Shown here: positions 1 to 11,940 of the stretch, piece after piece
Layout of the letters: each line of letters starts with the position of its first letter
Numbering within the stretch: position 1 is the stretch's first letter
Source: Symsagittifera roscoffensis
Lineage: Eukaryota > Xenacoelomorpha > Acoela > Convolutidae
Direction: 5' to 3'
Assembly (NCBI RefSeq): GCF_963678635.1
Contig: NC_087068.1
Span: 58,823,896 to 58,887,895 of the forward strand
DNA: 64,000 nucleotides
The notes under the pieces: generated by a model
What the model was told of the DNA's origin: nothing
The model's database searches: none
What the model saw: the letters and a program-made list of their open reading frames with translations, nothing else
Translations under genes and position numbers: made by a program

Positions 1-1330
1 GCGTTAGATTTTTTTTGCCAGGATATTTCTCACTATTATCTCAGTGTAAAAATAATTAAATTGATCATTCTATTTAACTGTGCATGTTTTGTTGTTTTAT
101 CAGTTTTTTCTACCGCGATTTAGTTTACTGGGAGCCTAGAATGTGAAAAACCGAACAAACTTTATATCGTACTTTTACGAGGAGGCTGGTAAACTGAAGA
201 AAAGACGTTTAAGTTCGTACACCCATTGTCACTAGCTTAATCGTTCTCAAAGGTTCTAGTTGTATCTTATTGCTTTACGCATTTAAGTCTAACAGAATCT
301 TTGTAACTGATTCGGTATTTGAAACTTTCTCAAGAAATTTTTCAAGAAAAATTTCTTCGAAATAAAGCAATAAGGCAAACACTTCTCGGACATTTTTTCA
401 GAATAATTCACAAAAAGACTCTGTGCCGTATATATTTTACAAGATAACAGAAGATTTCTGTTTTGTAAGGCACTTACAACCCAAAACCGATCTTACATAA
501 AACCCATTTTGTACAATTATGCTACGTTTTACAAAAAAAAACTTCATTCAAATTTCAATCAAAACGGCTCAGACATAACGCTCATGCTTAAGTCAAAAAG
601 GCTCTTTTTCTTCCCCGCCCCCACTTGCAAAATTTTACCAATGAAAAATTTGTTCACATTGTTCAATTGCTATCAAAATTGACATACAGACTAATAAGGC
701 CATGGCAAACATATTTGGGCTTCATAAATAACCTTGTAAAACCACTCGTTACACAATAAAATTGATGCTCGTGTGAGGTGGGGGGAAAAGGAAAAAGAGC
801 CGTCAAAAAATTTATGGTAAAGCAGGTAAATAATTTGACGAAATTTAGCAGAATCATTTTTGTTAATTTTCAATTGTTTTATAGCTACGATTTGCTCTCG
901 AAAACAATATAGGTCTTCTCAACATATTTTTATCAACAAGGAACTATTCATTCGACTCAAAACTTAACTCATCTAGATTGAGATTTTATCTGATTACAAA
1001 TTATTTGAGTTTCCGACCATAGACTTATAAAATGCGAAAAAAAGATTTTTTTTGAAATTTGCTGTTTTTTTCTGTGCTATAAAAAGATTTCTATGAAAAA
1101 TAGAACTTGGGCTTATTTGACAGTCATAGTGAAACAGCAAACTGAAAAAAATGATAGAAAAATTCTCAATTTTTTTTTTTGAAATTTTTGATATTGCTGA
1201 TAAATAATAGGGCGCTAAATACTCCAAAAACTAACTTTACTTGAATGAAAAAAAAATTGTAAAGATTAAAATTACCATAAATAGCCTAATGTAGGCCTGC
1301 TCACTCGCTCGAAATTACATGAAAAATCTA
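1..1330. other. AT-rich non-coding stretch, no gene seen
   Basis: The sequence is dominated by short A and T runs with stops in all frames. The short open frames (60-77 codons) are phenylalanine/lysine-rich from poly-A/T and resemble no family I know. I see no RNA gene, promoter or long repeat here. Confidence 0.6.
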
Positions 1331-1475
1331 AAATTTCAACTCGGTTTTTCTCGGCACTATAAAAAATTTTTGAGCCTTTTTAAAAGTGGTTTGAATCATA
1401 ACTGAAAGGGTTTAAATATGGTATATCGCCTAACCCATATCGATGATTATTTGGGGTACCTGATTTTCGATCGAA
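1331..1475 (+). repeat. Dispersed repeat R3, copy 1
   Basis: The reverse complement of about 61205-61365 aligns along this whole segment, including the shared cores 'cggtttttctc', 'ctgaaaggg' and 'gatgattattt.gggtacctgatttt'. A shorter third member lies near 56790-56870 in the orientation of the 61-kb copy. No coding frame is conserved, so this is most likely a non-autonomous interspersed repeat. Confidence 0.6.
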
Positions 1476-2289
1476 AAAAAGACAAAAGAGAAAAAAAAAC
1501 TAAAACACACCCGAATACAAAGTTCCTCAAAAAAACAATGAGGCTCATGTCCTTACTGGCTTTAATTCAAAATAGTTTTTAATCTAATATTCGGTCTTAT
1601 ATTCAATGTGAAGAAAATGTCTGGAAGCCAACAACGTTTGCGTAATTGATATTGATCCACACAAAGAGGCGGAGCCAATTCTTAAAATTACAAAATAGAT
1701 AGAGGGTAGAAATGATACTTCTATTTGAAAAATATTTTTTTTTGGTTCAAGCTATTTTCTATAGAATGCTGGTCATTCTTAAATTGCCTCTAAAAAGAGA
1801 CATTCTTTTTATTATAAGTGCATATCTTCAGTGCATAAGTTATTCTTTTTTTGTTAATAGTGAGCTAAGCACTGCATAATACTTAATTTTAATAGGGAAT
1901 AAAAACAAACTACTGCTGTTTCACTGTGCATACTTTTTTTCATCTTTTATTCATCTGATTTTTTTGGGAGCTATAATCAAAAGTCAAAATTTATGCTTCG
2001 ATAAATTTCTTTCAATCGGGGGAAATGTCATGAGGTGACCTTCGGTACCTCACTCTGTTCTAGTTATTTATGTATATCTCAGTAACTATGTCTTATTATC
2101 CATTCATTATAGTGCAGTAATTTGACTCAAGGACATATCTCACCAGTCTATTCGTCTGTCACTTTAGACTGTTGAAATGCCAGATGCAAAGCCTAAAATG
2201 GGAAATCTAGTCAAGAAAATTATGCCAACTTATATTCAATCTGGAAACTATAACTCTACATTCATTATTCTACTCCATCTATTTATATA
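1476..2289. other. Non-coding, nothing recognised
   Basis: AT-rich sequence with no open frame that looks coding. The only visible structure is homopolymer T and A tracts. Confidence 0.5.
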
Positions 2290-2660
2290 TCCTATTGTTC
2301 CGACTTTCGATACGAAAGTAACGAAATATTTGTGCTCGGGGTGGGTTTTTTTTCTTCAGACAAATTTCGACTTTTTAACTAGCCATTTATGACAGAATTT
2401 TTTTTATATCACTCGAAAGGTATTGTTGTCCTGAGCTCAAACTTGAAAAGAGATTTCACCTGTGATCATTTTTCGTAAAGTTACAGGGGTTTAAAGATTG
2501 CCATTTTGGCCAATTTGGGACAATTAACGCGCGATATATTTCGCGCTATTAACGCATAAGCGGAGAGTTAATCCATCTTAGAAATTGTTCCAAATTGGTT
2601 AAAAGAAAACTATTTGCCATAATTGGTTTGTTACAAGGAGCGAAATCTATCCTTTTGTAC
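2290..2660 (+). repeat. Dispersed repeat R1, copy 1
   Basis: Aligns in the same orientation with 55553-55900. Both share 'gaaatatttgtgctc.gggtgg', 'cttcagacaaatttcgac', 'aaggtattgtt.tcctgagct', 'tttcgcgctatt' and 'ttgttac.aggagcgaaat'. The second copy is in an intron of the host gene, as expected for a non-coding interspersed repeat. The 71-codon open frame at 2177-2392 runs across the repeat edge and is not conserved in the second copy. Confidence 0.7.
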
Positions 2661-3091
2661 TTAATATGGCGTGTGGGGGGATGATTTTTATAAAAAAAAA
2701 TCTCAAATTTTAGAAATTTTTTTTTCATTTTGTTATATTTCATTGAATTTTTTAATGTTATTACTGCTCCATAAACCTTAAAAGGCAGTCGGAACATTCA
2801 GGGCTTCGCCCTGATACGAGCAGTCTTGTTTAATTCAGTATTCGATTTTTACAAACAAGTTTCGCCTTCACCATCTGAGGGAAATGTCAATAGTGTTGCA
2901 CTTTCGTTGGCGAAACTAGCGCATGATTTCATATAACTTGAACCAATTGCTTTTTACTGGCCTGATTTGCAAGGTTGAATTACGGCAACGACGTTGTTTT
3001 GCGATCCGCTGTTTCACTAAAGTCAACAGGCGAGTACTCCGACCAACTAAGGAAACTTTTAAACTGTCGTTACATTTCATCAAGTATCGAA
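2661..3091. other. Non-coding, nothing recognised
   Basis: No conserved frame, RNA gene or repeat was recognised. Open frames of 64-82 codons here show no family motif. Confidence 0.5.
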
Positions 3092-3240
3092 AAAGTGCCT
3101 ATCATAATATTTCATAGAATGGAAAAAATGCTTATCATGCTATGTTCATAGTATTTTTTTCGGTCTATGAAATAGTATGATAAGCATTTATTTCATAATG
3201 TGAATTAGTATAATAAGCTTTTTTTGTCAGCCCGGGCAAC
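3092..3240 (+). repeat. Palindromic (MITE-like) hairpin element, copy 1
   Basis: About 25-bp arms at 3126-3151 and 3165-3189 are near-perfect reverse complements (core 'atgcttatcatgctat' against 'atagtatgataagcat') around a 13-base loop. A second copy with the same arms lies at 61737-61870 and a half copy at about 61080-61150. Homology ends a little after the palindrome in both full copies. This fits a small non-autonomous foldback element, but no target-site duplication was identified. Confidence 0.65.
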
Positions 3241-4067
3241 CTTGAACCAATTTAGGTCTGGTTTTGGTTTTACTCAACTACTTTTAGCAGTGACATGTAT
3301 TGAAAAATTTATTCGCTCAGCTTAGCTTCTGCTGGTTCATGAATGATATTCTGTGATTTGTAAAAATCCTCAACTGCTCAGACTGTCCAAAGCCACTATA
3401 GTTGATTGTTAAATTTTAAAGATTTTCCGGATACAGAAAAAATGGACTCATTTTTTTAACCCTCCGTTTATCATTTTTTTGTCTGGAACAAAAACTCTAT
3501 ACACAAGTTGCCATTGAAGAAACTGATTTGCTGGCTAGAAAGAATTAGTGAGCCAGTAGCCGGCTGACCGCTGACTTCGAGGCTTCTTCTGCAGCAGGTG
3601 TTATCTGGAACATGCAGCTCTGGTTTCTGTGTGCTCCCTAATTTAGCAATACAACCAGTGATAGCTGGCCACAGGTTTTTGTATTGGTTTCCGACGAAGC
3701 TGAGTTGCGATGCGAGGAATATACTGTGTGGTACGTTGCGTATTTGCAATAATAACTAACTGACTTTATGTTGTTCAAAATTTTTAGGTTGTGCAAAATA
3801 CTTGGAACTTTAGCATAGATTGTTTTTTTTTAAACTGAATGTCTGAAAAATTTTGCCAAAATTTATTGTTTTCTGCTTTAAGTCGGAGAGATGGGGGGTA
3901 AGGTTGGGGTTCTTTACCAAACGTTCAGATACCACGGTTGGAACCGCAAACATGTTTGAAGTTTTTTCTCAAGATTAGTAATGGATTCTGACAAAACTTA
4001 CTCGGTTGTCTTGACAGAATGCTTAAAAAAATAATCGGTCTACTATTTTATTTAAACTTCATTTTCC
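3241..4067. other. Non-coding or uncertain
   Basis: A 92-codon open frame on the minus strand (3471-3749) is less AT-rich than its surroundings, but I recognise no domain and no splice context. It could be a decayed exon of unknown origin. The rest shows nothing. Confidence 0.35.
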
Positions 4068-4156
4068 AACTGGCCTCCTAAATACTTTAACGTCATATAA
4101 ACGCATATAAGCTTTAACGTCATATAAACTGGCCTCCTAAATACTTTAACGTCATA
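4068..4156 (+). repeat. 30-bp direct repeat pair
   Basis: The 30-base segment starting 'aactggcctcctaaatactt' occurs at 4068-4097 and again at 4127-4156. A shorter internal echo, 'tttaacgtcatataaa', sits between them. It lies just 5' of the protease pseudogene and looks like a local tandem duplication. Confidence 0.85.
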
Positions 4157-4161
4157 AATGG

Positions 4162-4902
4162 ATAAACGGTTATGACCCACCTCCACGGCCTTCTACGTTG
4201 CGCTTACCCTTTTTACAGCGATGGCGACAGTAACGGTAGGGAATGTGGATGTGGGGGTACTATAGTAGATCTAGATGGATTCTGACCGCAGCTCATTGTG
4301 TCAGACATGTTTCTGCAGTTTTGGTTATATTGGTGACTTCACAGAACACAATTCCAAAAATATTAAAATTTTGGGCCAAAGAAAGGTTTTTCCACGAACG
4401 GTCTGAGGATGCGACGTGGAAATCAAACAACGGAACCATTACCAACGATTGCTCTTCTGAAGCTGCAACAGCCAGTCCCAAACAAATCAAAAGTTTTTGC
4501 CCTTGGTACAAAAAACTACACACAAATTGGATTGCCTATTAAATTAGCAGGCTTGAGCGGTATTTACATGCTAACTTCTTTCCATCCGAAACCAAACCCG
4601 GAAGATGTAGTGCTTCAGGAAGTACAACTGAGTCCACTCAGTGCCCGATGAAAACATTAAGCGGATCATTTGTTGATCTAAATCGGGATATCTGCATAAT
4701 CGGCAGCAACAACAACAAATCTGGTTGCCATGACGACAGTGGTGGACCTCTTTTCACAGCCAACATAAAAGGCCAAGCCTATGTGCCTATACGACATAGT
4801 TAGTTGTGGAAAAACATTTTGCGTGGGATGGCTGACAATTTTATGAGCGTACCATAATTTGTAGAATGGATAGAAAAGACCATTCGACCTAGCATGGACT
4901 GA
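4162..4902 (+). pseudogene. Decayed trypsin-like serine protease (peptidase S1)
   Basis: The plus-strand frames carry landmarks of a peptidase S1 domain in order: an activation-site-like 'INGYD' near 4162, 'CGGTIVD' near 4246, the His-box 'WILTAAHCV' near 4275-4301, the Asp-box region 'IALLKL' near 4446, the Ser-box 'CHDDSGGPL' near 4724-4750, and a C-terminal 'VEWI' helix ending at a TGA at 4900-4902. Length matches one ~230-residue domain. It is broken by frameshifts near 4260, 4410 and 4640 and by several stops. The Asp usually found just before IALLKL is missing (TIALLKL), and the usual GDSGGP reads DDSGGP. No introns interrupt it, so it may be a processed copy or a single decayed exon. 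I saw no signal peptide. Confidence 0.75.
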
Positions 4903-6519
4903 AAAATAGTTTTTGATTAGTAGATACAAATTGATTTATCAAAAATTATTATTTTTTTGAAAATAACTAAACAAAACAATTTGAAGGAAAACTCATTGTT
5001 TCTAAAAATTAAAAATCAAGAATTGTAATATTCAGCTACTTTGGAGTAAGAAATCTGCTCCTAGGACGACTGTTTATTATGAAAAAAATATATATTATGA
5101 AATGAAGGCACCCTTAGTAGTTCCACATTCCCAAGCCTTTGAATTTTCCCCACCGTTTCTTACTTGTAGATTTACGCATCCAGCCGTAATGCAACGTACA
5201 TCGAAAATGAAATTAATAATTTAAAGGGTAGGGTGAAAAAAGCCAGTCTTACATCTCTGACTTAAGTGTAACGATGTTCAAAGATTTGAATTCCACAAAA
5301 AGTATCAAATCCCCCATCTTTCTTTTCCAAGTATGTCTCTTAAAACTCGAACTCGCTCTAGCGATGTAGCGTGCCAATTGCAGAGATTGACTCAAAGCCA
5401 AGCTGTTTATATCTAAAATTGGGACTTATCCTGAAGAAAGATGCGGAACTCAAAAGTCTAAAAGAAAAGAATAGAGTGACCATGCTACACCGGCAATTTC
5501 TATATGGCAACCAAATGAAACGCCAGAAACACACAAAAGTTCTTCATCAGACCAAGCTGTCATCAATACAAATTCGTCTTTAGTGCCAATCAATGGAAAC
5601 TTGCAAATGCTTAGGACAAGAAAGAACAAAAAAACTGGTTGTCAAGTTCGACCCACATAACTTAACGTAAATGAACGGACGATAACCTTATGTTTGTTTT
5701 TTTTTCAATTCCGCCTGTCTATGCATCACAACGATCTACTATTAAGCATTGCTAATTTTCTTTTGCTCATTTTAGTTCGTTATGTTTAATTGAAAATATA
5801 TTTAACGCTCAAATTTTTTCGCTTCGTTCCTTTGAAAATTAGATTTGGCTACCTAAAACAGCAAATAACAAAGACAGGCCACAGCTACCAATGGGTAAAA
5901 CATTTACGTCCACTGCAACGAGATGCTCAAAAAATGACTCTCCTTTATAAAAATCTTGATCACTGACACCACTGATATCAATTTGAGTTACAAAATAGCC
6001 GAATCAACAGAAGAGATGAAGAAGATACTCAGCAATTTGGAAAACGCCACTACCTACCTTCTGGAACACGCAATTGAACACGTGGCAGCAAAGGATCTTT
6101 TCAACCGCTTCACTGAAACACAAGATCATCACAAAGATCATCCTTAATGAATTCAATTAGGTTCTACGCGAAAATACAACTGAAAAAAATCTGTAACAGC
6201 GAAATATTGATGGCACTCCACTTTAAGGCCCTCTCACAGCTGTTTTTTCTAACCAGCAGCGCTCATTGGATCACTCGACAGCAGAAATGACAATACTCAG
6301 TAAAACAATTTCGATGAAAATCAAGCTACCGCAGCAAAATAAGTCAACTAACAAGGCAGACCCGCTGAATAATTTGATCAGCTATTCCCAATTACAAAAG
6401 CAATCACATATCGCACCGCTCCCCCGGGAACATCAGATACAACATTGCAGCCACCGATAGAAACCAGTGGACTGGAATTTCGACCCCTAGGATAGAGAAA
6501 CAGCTCGCAGTCTTGCTTT
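4903..6519. other. No confident gene; possible coding relics 5371-6460
   Basis: From about 5371 to 6460 base composition rises and short plus-strand frames look protein-like: 5371-5583 (Lys-rich, 70 codons), 5956-6147 (63 codons, helical, containing 'LLEHAIEHVAAKDLFNRF') and 6266-6460. They do not join into one frame and I recognise no family. Because they abut the left LTR-like repeat, they could be remains of an older mobile element. The remainder shows nothing. Confidence 0.35.
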
Positions 6520-7358
6520 GGGCCATCTCCCGGACTGGCACAGTCGAACCTTTCGACGCACGCCAAAAACAACGTTAAAGGCGTTAATACCGAAATTTTA
6601 GTGAAACCGAGGCTTAAAATGATCTAGAATTTTCAATTTTCGAATTTCGATTTGGACTGGAACATTTCTGAGAAACACCAAAAACGGTCAATTTGACCAA
6701 AAATAGTCGGGAAAAAGAACAACCAGATTACGAGACAAAAACTACTCGGAAACTAGAGAGAAACTAGAAGACAAACGAGAAACAAAAAAAATTTGGAAAC
6801 GGAAGGTCCAGTGGGACATTCGGGATTGCACCCAACCCTCCCGTGCAACAAAATTGGAGAGGTAACGACGTTATCTCCGGGAGAGTACGGAACCTGAAGG
6901 CCGCGTGCCGAAAGGCTTTTGAAATATATTGACGTTTTTAGCTGCTGTTATGCCTTGAGCGTGTTCAGTTTACTCCGATATTATTTTAGTAATTCAGAGC
7001 TTGATCAGATAGAGTCGCGTAAAGAGTCAATCAATCTCTAATGGATTTAGTAAATAACTGTCAGGAAACACATAGTGAAATGTGGTTTCCTAGCCGTGAT
7101 TCTATTAGTAATCACGTTTTCTGGAAATCTGAGACCCAGCTGTTTTGTTAATTTTGCATGTAAACGAAAACTGATCGAAAGTCGTTTGGCTGATGGCCTA
7201 AGAATGGTAACAAAGTACTAAGCCCCTAACAGCAGAAAATCAATTGGCTAGGTCAAGACGGATAAAAACGAGTAAGATTGAGGTAACTGACGTCAGCCAG
7301 TCGTCAATAGGTACTTTTCTACGCTATGTCACTATATCATGCCTGCAAGAATGTCACA
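6520..7358 (+). repeat. Left LTR-like direct repeat of the ORF-X' element
   Basis: Matches 12695-13548 throughout, for example 'aacgttaaaggcgtta', 'ggtccagtgggaca', 'ttatctccgggagag', 'gagtcaatc.atctctaatggattta', 'tgcatgtaaacgaaa' and 'gtaactgacgtca.ccag'. Similarity fades after 'atgtcaca' (ends 7358), compatible with a CA terminus. The left edge is blurred; the clearest homology starts near 6555. Confidence 0.75.
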
Positions 7359-8110
7359 TAGACGATTTTTTGCGCTCCAGTGTGGGCCTGTTAAAGGCAA
7401 TATTCCATCACGATCAGAAAACGTTTCAGCTACGAACCCTCCGCTCCGAGTTAGATGCCTTTTTGTCCTGCATTGTACTAGGCGAAAAGTTCGTACAATT
7501 TAGCTTTTTATCATAATTAAGACCGAAAGTTCCGCTGGTCGGAGGTTTAGGTGAGAATTCATGAGCACGCTTATCCTGAGGACTTGGGACCAAAAAAAAT
7601 TAAAGAAAAAGGGTAAAACCAAACAAAAACTGTGTATAACCGATAAAAAATCAAAAACAAATTCACTTTAAAATGAAAATGTTTAAAAACAGTGAAAAAC
7701 CGAATAAAAAAAGCAAAAGCAGTAAAAAAAAACATAAAATGACAGTTTTTGTATTATTTCCACATGAGATGTAATCCGAATTTCCTATTTAATGTTGTTC
7801 AAGTTCGATTTTTATCATTTCTGATCGAAAGATCAAGTGTATTGGTTGTTGGTTAGGTAACCCTCCATTGAGTGTCGTCTGAGCACTTTAATGATAATTT
7901 TGCTGTTGACCCTAGGGTAGAGATGAAAGCTGACAGACGTGCTCCAGACGCATCAAATGCAACAGTGAAAACATCCACAACGACTGTTGGGTATCGTTAG
8001 CACACTTGAATAATGTGTATACTGTTCGAATGGCACATTCGAATAATGTGTATTGACCAGCTGACGATTGGTCTAGACTGAAATAGCCAGGACAGGAGAA
8101 AGTAAAAAGG
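7359..8110 (+). other. Leader between left LTR-like repeat and ORF-X'
   Basis: No conserved gene. The first half is A-rich with repeated 'aaaaaccgataaaa'-type blocks, then a stretch containing two copies of 'cgaataatgtgtat' (near 8007 and 8041). No convincing primer-binding site was identified after the repeat end. Confidence 0.4.
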
Positions 8111-11100
8111 TTGGAATTGGCGAGAGAGTCCACAGGAGGCATGTACATGACGATAGATGAGCTGGCGCCACATGGTGATGAATCAGTGGAATTCCTTGTG
8201 AATGACGAAGTATTTTACCATGAAGGTGACCTGACTGTGCCGGTTCGGCCTGACTCAGGCATGGATTGCGCCAGGGTTCTTCTGTACCGGGATCAAAGCC
8301 AGACTACAAAAACAGTGATGACGAGGAGGGTCCGGGTGACGATCCATGAAAATGAAGGAAGAGGAAACAAGCGGAGTGGACCTGGGAGCATTAGAGAAGA
8401 ATTTGCTGGAGTATCGGTGCAGTGAAGGTGATGAGAGTGGAGAGGTCGATGGCCCCCCGGTACTGATGACGCCGTCCTTAATTATGTCTCCCACGAAAGA
8501 CGCGCCGGCCAGCCTGGCTCCAGTGGCACCGGTCTACCTGGCATTAGATTCGCAAAGGAGAGACGCGCAGAAACTAATTCATGAGTTCCCTCGAAGGAGG
8601 AGAATTGATGAAACCATGAGAGTATCCTTTCTGGCACGTTGCCAGAGGAGGAATGGAAGAGATACCAAAGTGAATTAAAACGACAAAGAGGAAAGACATG
8701 GAACCGAGTGGCTTTCATGAATAGAACTTGGGATGTGATACGCAGGTACGGGACGCAGTCCGTAATGAAAGTGGGGTTGAATCAATCCATCATGCATGAG
8801 GTTCTAGAGAAATTGAAGGGCCTCACTGAGTCTGACGGTCTGACCGAGTCAGTCACGGAATATAGCGCCGATGAATACCCGATCGCTAAGAAGCAACCCG
8901 TTAAGCGAGCCAAGAATGGGCTGAAGAGGCTGAAAAGCAAAGCCGGCAGCAAAACAGTGAATTCAAAAGTGATAAAGACAAAAACGAGTGCAGTAGTGAC
9001 GTCGCTGGCAAAGATGTCACGTCCGAATGAAAATGGACAAAGGGATCGTGCAGCGCCGAGTGGAGGAGAAAAGGAGAACTTAATACTACATATGCTATTG
9101 GCTGGTTTGATATCAACAGCCTCGAAGTTGAGAAAAAGCGAACGAACCCTGGTAGACACGAATCTTGAAATGGAAGTCATCAGAAATTATGGAACTGGTG
9201 GGCTGGATGACTACAAGCCCTCGCGAACGATTATGGGATGAATGAAACTGGAGGGACAACTCGACATGGTCGAGTACAGTCGGTTTACGATATTCGACTC
9301 GGTCCACGTGGGTGATCCCTCTGGTAGCTATGTGGAGATGCTCAAGGCGAGGAACTCAGCGAGAGGGTACTTGATGGCTTGGAGTGAGAAAAAGCCATGC
9401 GGGAAAGTTTGCCAACTGAAAACAGACTAGAGCAACTGTTGAAGATTTGATGGATGGTCGCACTCCAGAAATACCTCGATAAGGCTACTAAAGTACCTTC
9501 AACGGTGGCACTATCTCTGGCCTGCCATGCGTGAGGACAGAGTTGCAAATGAGCTTGGCATTGAGCCTGATGGAATCAAGATGTCGGAATACGAAGCCAG
9601 CATTGACTCGAGATCGAGGGAACAAGAATTGGAACTGATGAAGACCCTAAGAGTGTAGATCGCCAGAGACGACTCTGCGATAGCGTGGGCTACATGTAAA
9701 GTTGCCCATTTTTTTAGGTTAGTGGTTGATCGTAACCCCACTCCCGTGTTGGAAGAATGCATAAAAGCTATTCGACAATGAGGAGTTAATCGTGAACGGA
9801 TCTTCCTGAGAGCCCTCCTGGTATTATACCAGGGCATGACGCTCCAGTTACCCACCAAGGAATTAAACGACATTGAGAGCTACAGGAGAATGGAGGAAGT
9901 GAGGAGTTACTCCAAAATGAACTTGAAGTGAATCGGGAAATAGTTGAAAGAGCCATAGATCCAAAGAATTACACAATTTTAGGCAAACTAAATTCTTTCC
10001 AAAACGTGCCAGGTGTGCCCAGAATAGCGTATAACCCTTTCATGAATGCGTATTTTGACTCCGAACAAATTAAAGTTCTCGTTTTCTGGGTCGAGAGAGT
10101 GAAAGAAATTGGGATGCTGACATTTGACTGCCGAGACTGGGAGTCATCCAAGAGAAACGAGTGGTCGAACCCTCGGTTCCGGAACTGAAAGTACAGGTGA
10201 GCTTTGAATACGTTTCATGGGACGTTCCTTTGAGAACCAGCTTAGTAACGATGTGGGAGCTCATGAAGCCTTCATGATACCCTCACCCAAACGCCGGTTT
10301 GATAAGCAGACGTCGTACTAGAATTGGGTGATGACGATTGCCTACATGATTTAGCCGTAGTAAACCACCTGTTGGCTCTGAAAGTAATAAAGCAGGATGA
10401 CAGGCCACCCAGGGAATTGTCCCAAGGGAACTCGCCCAGTGGTCGGATGAAGAAGAACACTTGTCTGACTTCCAGTTGTGGAATGAAAGGACATGTGCGT
10501 GGGACTGGCCACTGCTTGAATACACTGAGTGAGTAACAATGCCAATCGGCCAAACTGTCTGAAGATTGAGTATGTCGGCGAAAAACGAGATTGAACTGAT
10601 TGCGGATTGCCATGGACTAACGGAAGTGAGCCTGGTGACCGCCTTGGGATTTTACAGCATGGTCAGCTCGATTGAGTCATTGGAACGCCTGCATTGTTAC
10701 CATGAGCTGGTTACATCCTTAAGTGAGGAACTGTTCCCTGGAGCGTTACAGACGGAAAAGAAACTTGGAGGCTGTCGAGAAGCTCTGGAAAACGAGATGA
10801 ATCTGAAAGATAGTGAGGGACATCATAAACCTACTGGCTCGAAGTATCCTGTGGGATCAAGCTGCGCACCATACTGCAATAGCAAATACCTTCAGCACAT
10901 GATGTTGTTATATGCGAGAACAACACAAGTGTTGATCGATCAAGTCTGCTCAGTGCCTAAATGCGTGAGATTGGCCAGAATGTAAGAGAGGTTGTATGAT
11001 TTGTTAGCGAAGATGATTCGGCCTGACCCGAAGAGATCTGAAAGCAAATTGCACAACGTAATTGATGAAAACCTCATGAAGTTGAGCGAGGGTGAAGTAA

Positions 11101-11940
11101 GTGAGTTCCAGAAATAGAAGGCGAGTGGAGCATTACCGACTGAATTGCAATAGTTGAAAAGGATAGATTGCATCAGACAAGGACAGAGGTGGAACCGCTG
11201 CTAGAAGCTTCAGGTTACCGGACCTAGAAAACATGATGACCCACGGGGGAAAACCTTGCCATTCCCTGGCGCAGACGTTATGGTACCCACAATCAAATTA
11301 GTGCGAGATGTGAAGGAATTGTTCGCCTGACCAAACCTAGTCTGTATCGATATTAGTAGTCAGTGCCATGATCGCGGTGAGCTGGTTCGAAGCATCTAAC
11401 CAACGTAAAGTTCAACAACAATTTGGATCTGTTCAAAACCACCTGCAAAGTTCTGAGGATATCCTAAGCCATCAAAAGTCTATGGGCAAGGCAGAGCTTA
11501 ATATCTTGATTCCGTGCCTTCATGACAATTTAGATGCATGAAAGCGCAAAGCGTCATATGTCCAGGAACACGGAGCCATATCAATCCTTCCAGCTGAATA
11601 TAGGACAGAAGGCCTATAAGAGAGCATTGCAGACACATAGAAACGCTGTCACCACACACAGCTGTGAAACGGGTGGCTGGAATGCTTTGTATGACTAAAG
11701 ACGAGAAAAAGGAGGTCTTACGCGCTGACCTAGAGCAGAAAGTAAGCCTGTGCTTGCACAAAAGTTTCTACCTGAACCGAGAGCAAAAAGTGAACGTAGA
11801 TCTCTGTGTCCTGCTGCAAGCAGAGACTGCTGGAACAAGACAGTTGGGGCATGGCCCGCAACTCTGTTGAGATGCTGCTGAAGGTGCTGGAAGACAGTGA
11901 GACGGGTGAACAAGAGGATGAAGCCGTGGAATAGGAATTG
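8111..11940 (+). pseudogene. ORF-X' : long protein of unknown family, decayed
   Basis: Plus-strand fragments in different frames (main pieces 8111-8425, 8346-8678, 8639-9241, 9242-9430, 9928-10188, 10324-10536, 10566-10983, 11664-11870) align in order with ORF-X of the composite at 34962-38052. Shared landmarks are: an acidic N-terminal stretch followed by a Met-Thr-rich segment; a 'GKTW' region near 8690; 'YNPFMNA' near 10029; 'VTALGFYS' near 10638; 'KCVRLARM' at 10960-10983; 'THRNAVTT' at about 11633-11656; and 'SFYLNRE' at 11763-11783. Intact length would be around 1,000-1,200 residues. At least ten frameshifts or stops make it dead. I recognise no fold, membrane segment, signal peptide or enzyme motif. 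Conservation of spaced motifs between two diverged copies shows it once evolved as protein. Function unknown. Confidence 0.7.

Noticed and set aside
8782-9180. 132-codon minus-strand frame in ORF-X'
   Set aside because: Antisense to ORF-X' frames that are conserved with copy C; no motif.
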